From assembly GCA_019009955.1 (NCBI GenBank), contig CM032228.1, positions 179,637,501-179,701,500 on the forward strand: DNA of 64,000 bases. Reading direction: 5' to 3'. The notes beneath the pieces were generated by a model. The model was not told the DNA's origin. It did not search any database and worked only from the letters and a program-made list of their open reading frames with translations. Below, one piece after another: positions 58,955-64,000 of the stretch (position 1 is its first letter; each line of letters begins with the position of its first letter). Source of the DNA: Riptortus pedestris (taxonomy: Eukaryota > Arthropoda > Insecta > Hemiptera > Alydidae). The translations under genes were made by a program, and so were the position numbers.

Positions 58955-59200
58955 TACCTTTGCCTGGTTAGCTATTCGCTATCAGACAGTTTTTGAGCGC
59001 ATGAAAAGGTTCAATATTTTACACTGAGATAGAGTAAACTCCATATTTTAGCTTACTTGTTGAGACAGTCAATGTTTTACTTATTCTTTGCACTAAAAAG
59101 TGTAAAAAGTGAAATACTCACAAAAATAAATAAAGGATTAAAGAGGCACAAACACAAAATATTTTCAATTTTGTGTACAGTATAGTATTTTGTTACTCAA
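58955..59200 (+). repeat. Dispersed repeat D, copy 2
   Basis: It begins GCCTGGTTAGCTATTCGCTA and ends around ACAGTATAGTATTTTGTTAC. It is the reverse complement of 33,365-33,645 apart from a 30-base gap and scattered changes. Confidence 0.75.
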
Positions 59201-59221
59201 ACATGAACCGACTGGAGCTCA

Positions 59222-59362
59222 AATATATATATATATAAAATTTTGAATGGACCTCATTTTCGTCATCTTCTGGGAAGGATCGATGGACATTTGAAGAAAA
59301 TTTTGGAAATCGCGTCATGAGTGCGACCTCAATAGCTTATTTCCCTTAAGAGAAATCTGCTA
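59222..59362 (+). mobile_element. Family A 3' end only (A18)
   Basis: (TA)n, then TTTTGAATGGACCTCATTTT, CGTCATCTTCTGGGAAGG and a perfect-looking terminus TTTCCCTTAAGAGAAATCTG plus CTAAAA. It is 5'-truncated exactly at the microsatellite. Confidence 0.8.
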
Positions 59363-60929
59363 AAATCTCAATTGGGTACACCATCTATCAACAAATGGTC
59401 TCATGTAGTATCTTATGTGATGTAGTTAAAATCGCTTTATCCCTATGTATGAAGTTACTGGCGTAAAAAATACTAATACATTATACAACGAAAACAATAC
59501 AAAGCAAGTAGGTTGTGGAAATGTTATCTCGTACATAAGAGAGACATTATTGAATCGGGTAATACACCTTGTAAATTAGAATACTGGAAAGGCTAATTTC
59601 AAAAATAATTATCATACGCACGTCTGTACAAGGATGGCATACTGAAATTATTTAACTAAATTATAAACAATGAAAATAGGAAATCAAACTTTGCGAAAAT
59701 TTAAATCTGCACAGAGCAATTACCTTGTTAATTGGTTTTACAACCAAGTACTAAAAACAAATACAACGCCACCTGGAGTAGTATTGTATAGAATGAGGTT
59801 AAAATGGAGGTTTGAAATGAGGTCAAAAATTATTTAATTTTTCTTCCTTGCCTCTTCCCCTTAGAGTGAGGCCTACTGTCAGGGTTTACAACTTCACCCA
59901 AGAGACCTATACTCGTTCAGCAATTTGGCCAAACATTGCCCATGGACTAGCCAACGATTTCTTATAGAATGTGTAAACGTACTTCAAAATGTCTTTTGGC
60001 TGTTTGGAAGATAAATCGCAGGAAACATAACCATGTTGGCCAATTACCAACTAGTTCATTGCCATATAACAATAAAAATAAATCTGCAATAATTTACGTT
60101 TTTTTTTGTTGTAAAAATAGTGAATTTCATCATTTGAAAAACCAATAAAATCTGTCTCTCTTTCAAAACTATTAATAAAATGTATAAAGAATATTACGGC
60201 GCTATTCTCCAACAAATTGGATCTGAAAATAATTTTCAGATGTTCAAGTCCGTCACTGCATTTGTGAATTCTAATACTCGGCCCAAAGGGGGTAAAATAA
60301 ATAAACATGCATGGAAATACTTCGTGTTTGGGTATGTAAAGTGATTTGCTTTAGTAATTGATTTCCTTGAGGTTTTCTTAAGACTGCTTAAGTAAGTCAG
60401 CAAAGGTTGAGAACAGTATACAACCATTATTTGAGGAAAGGATATTATGGCATTTATCTTTTATTTGGTAATGTTGTAGAGTAGAATGATGAGTTGTTTA
60501 TGAAGAAAGCAATTTCTTGTACCTAGACATTCGCTTCACAATTATCAAAATTCTAAAGTATTATTAGGCTCTGATTCTTGAAGTCCTTTACTCTCCTTGT
60601 ATAACACAATTACACAAATCGGTTCCGCACTTTGCTTTAAATTAGAAGTGTTATGTGCCGCTATTATACACTTACTGATATATACCAAAAGTGTTATTAA
60701 CATAGACCATAACAGGATAACAATTTTCAACACCTTAAAACTTAATTCACTTTACAATATTCATTGTTTTTATTATTATTTATTGTTGTTGTGCTTGATG
60801 TTTATTTGTTGATTCTGTTTAATGCTAGTTTATAGTGTTTAATTCTTCTACTTAATGTTTATTTTGTAAAAAAAAAATACATATTATTGTTCCTTTACAT
60901 ACTTTTGTTTATTGGGTGCTCTTAAATAA

Positions 60930-60973
<44 letters not shown>

Positions 60974-61329
60974 TCGGTAACCCACCTATGTCGTTAATAT
61001 TCTTTTGAATAAAGGTTCAATGGATTCACTAGGAGACCATTTTCTAATTTTAATTATCTTCTCTAATAGGGATTTTTCAGTTCAGAAAATTTTCTGAAAA
61101 AAGAGGCTCCAAACGGACGTAATGAAATACTGCAGGCCAATATCGGTTTGAGCTGAACCATTATACGACTACTTTTTCTCCCCCCTCCGAAGTACGATTC
61201 CAAGGTATCCAAAGTTAATTAATTTTTAAAGGCCAGGAAGCAATACTCTTTACACCTGTACCTGTGGAAGTGATCGCTATATATCTCTTAACAGAAAAAA
61301 GAAGTCTAGTTAGAAGAGATGACTTGAAA
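59363..61329. other. No gene recognised
   Basis: AT-rich. A 38-base (TA)n tract is at 60,931-60,968. Small frames on both strands (60.05-60.8 kb) have no motif. Confidence 0.5.
60931..60968. repeat. (TA)n microsatellite, no flanking family A
   Basis: Pure TA tract of 38 bases. Unlike most TA tracts here it is not bordered by recognisable family A blocks. Confidence 0.95.
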
Positions 61330-61960
61330 TTTGAACTGAAAATAAAATGTATAGCATTATATCCTATGTTAAATAAAAATTGGCTAAGTAGGTGAAGGGA
61401 TTAACTTGAGGCCGAAAAGAAAACAGAAATAAAATTATACCTCCTAATATTCAAGTTAGAGCAAAATGTTCAGGACAATTGTTGTACATTACCCAACTAT
61501 TAATGTTAGGCCTACGTGGAAACGGTTGCATATCAAGTTTGGTATCTATTAAGTAAAATGTCCATCATGGACGGACTTCGTAAAGTAAGTAGATTTCCCA
61601 GGAGCTAGTATATGACGCGCTCTTGATCTAAACTTATCATATATTCTTTATTTCTCCTCCAATAAGAATCCTATGTAGACTGGAATGTCAAAATGCCAGC
61701 TGGATATAAGATGATTATGGTTACTCAACGTGAAGATTACAGACTAAACACTATAAAATGCATATATTTCGGGTAATGCTCGAGACACATATGCACAAAA
61801 ATGCATAGAACAACATTTATAGCAAATTACATTTGTAATAGCATTGAATATATAGAATCTTTGGGTCCGGTTCATACTAACTGAGAAATTACACACTTTC
61901 GGGCGCACTCCTCCTTTTCAATAATTACGTTTAAATTGTGTTGAGTTTTCTAACGTTGCT
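61330..61960 (+). mobile_element. Very degraded family A sequence (A19)
   Basis: CATGGACGGACTTCGTAAAG then TAAGTAGATTTCCC (61,566-61,600) resembles the 5' end with the stem-loop lost. From 61,770 the block GGTAATGCTCGAGACACATA and AACAACATTTATAGCAAATT follows the reference interior. Similar text at 61,380-61,480 suggests a second overlapping relic. Ends cannot be placed. Confidence 0.5.
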
Positions 61961-62590
61961 GTGATGGAAATATTTAAATTTTTCTCGAAAACGAAGGGAC
62001 CCCAGTTAGGGTCCAGGGAAATTAAAACTTTTTTCCCTATTACAAAATATTATAAAAACCGTTGTAAAATAAATTATTAATAACTATCTATGTCTCTGGT
62101 CGATAAAGGATTAAAGTGAAAGTTTTGGAATTTGTATATATTTTTTTCTCAAAAAATACTAATATTGAGGAACTTTTATATGTTTAATATTAATTTATTA
62201 GAAATTACATTCTCCGTTATTAGACATTTTTGGTCCTAAAAGAACTCCACAAAACATTATACACAATGCAGAATAATTATTGCAACCATTGTACGTAGTA
62301 TCAAGAGCTGGGTTATACGTTATATAAATATAATTCCTCATTTCAGAGATAATGAAATTAAGAGAAAAAAAATACCGTTAAAAGGTTAAAATTTCATACT
62401 GATATAGGACTGTCACAAAGTCTTGTTGGGAACTTCCCCTTTTTTTCAAAAGGGACTGAGGGGCGAAAATAGAAAACTATATATTTCTACTTACCTATGA
62501 GAGTACAGAAGATTTTAATAGTACCGCTTCTCTTTAACGTAAATCAATAAAGTATGATCTATGCATTTTTTGCTCCAAATCATTGAGACC
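61961..62590. other. No feature recognised
   Basis: AT-rich spacer before the (TC)n tract. Confidence 0.5.

Positions 62591-64000
<1,410 letters not shown>

Overview
The window is non-coding, visibly AT-rich animal DNA with no intact host gene that I can support. Every recognisable protein-coding stretch is a fragment of a transposable element: non-LTR retrotransposons of several kinds, Penelope-like elements with a GIY-YIG endonuclease, a mariner transposase, a BEL/Pao-type integrase, and possibly a gypsy-type integrase. Helitron ends, a tRNA-derived SINE and very many (TA)n microsatellites complete the picture. This mix suggests an arthropod, most likely an insect with a repeat-rich genome. 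That is inference; no sequence here fixes the species.

The dominant feature is one dispersed family, here called family A, with about 19 copies or relics in both orientations. One end reads GTCCGTCACGCAGGGGCTGC and forms a small stem-loop. The other ends in the palindrome TTTCCCTTAAGGGAAA followed by a short CTGCTA tail. Both ends carry the same 13-base motif in inverted orientation, and the middle holds a variable (TA)n tract and G- or C-runs. One copy sits inside another (31,103-31,547), which exposes the exact ends and a 4-base A/T target duplication or equivalent. This architecture resembles the DINE/Helentron-associated non-autonomous rolling-circle elements, but no Rep/helicase gene is present, so the class is an inference. 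Copies share ends but carry different internal modules.

Layout. 1-5 kb: unannotated AT-rich DNA and two old family A copies. 5.4-8.1 kb: a decayed LINE reverse transcriptase (minus strand), then two separate inverted repeats that look Penelope-related. 9.7-14.2 kb: three family A copies. 14.5-15 kb: a GC-richer insertion with a 14-base target-site duplication. 17.8-18.6 kb: dead mariner. 19.7-22.6 kb: a compound locus in which family A and a Helitron with three 298-bp tandem units are arranged as a large inverted structure around (TA)n. 24.4-25.5 kb: family A with a SINE inserted. 27.3-27.8 kb: probable LINE RT remnant. 30-31.7 kb: SINE plus nested family A copies. 33-36.5 kb: a dispersed repeat, family A, SINE, LINE RT. 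38.5-43.8 kb: three family A copies. 45-46.1 kb: a LINE 3' end with an RNase H that keeps all four catalytic acids, then a Helitron fragment. 46.6-46.9 kb: foldback repeat around (CA)n. 47.3-50.8 kb: fragments of gypsy-like, Penelope, BEL/Pao and LINE elements. 52.7-59.4 kb: family A copies, two more LINE RNase H pseudogenes, a Penelope 3' end, a possible solo LTR. 59.4-64 kb: largely unrecognised, with two long microsatellites.

Nothing here works together as a host pathway. The relationships are those of elements inserting into one another, and their order can be partly read from the nesting: SINE into family A, family A into family A, and family A into the Helitron repeat unit.
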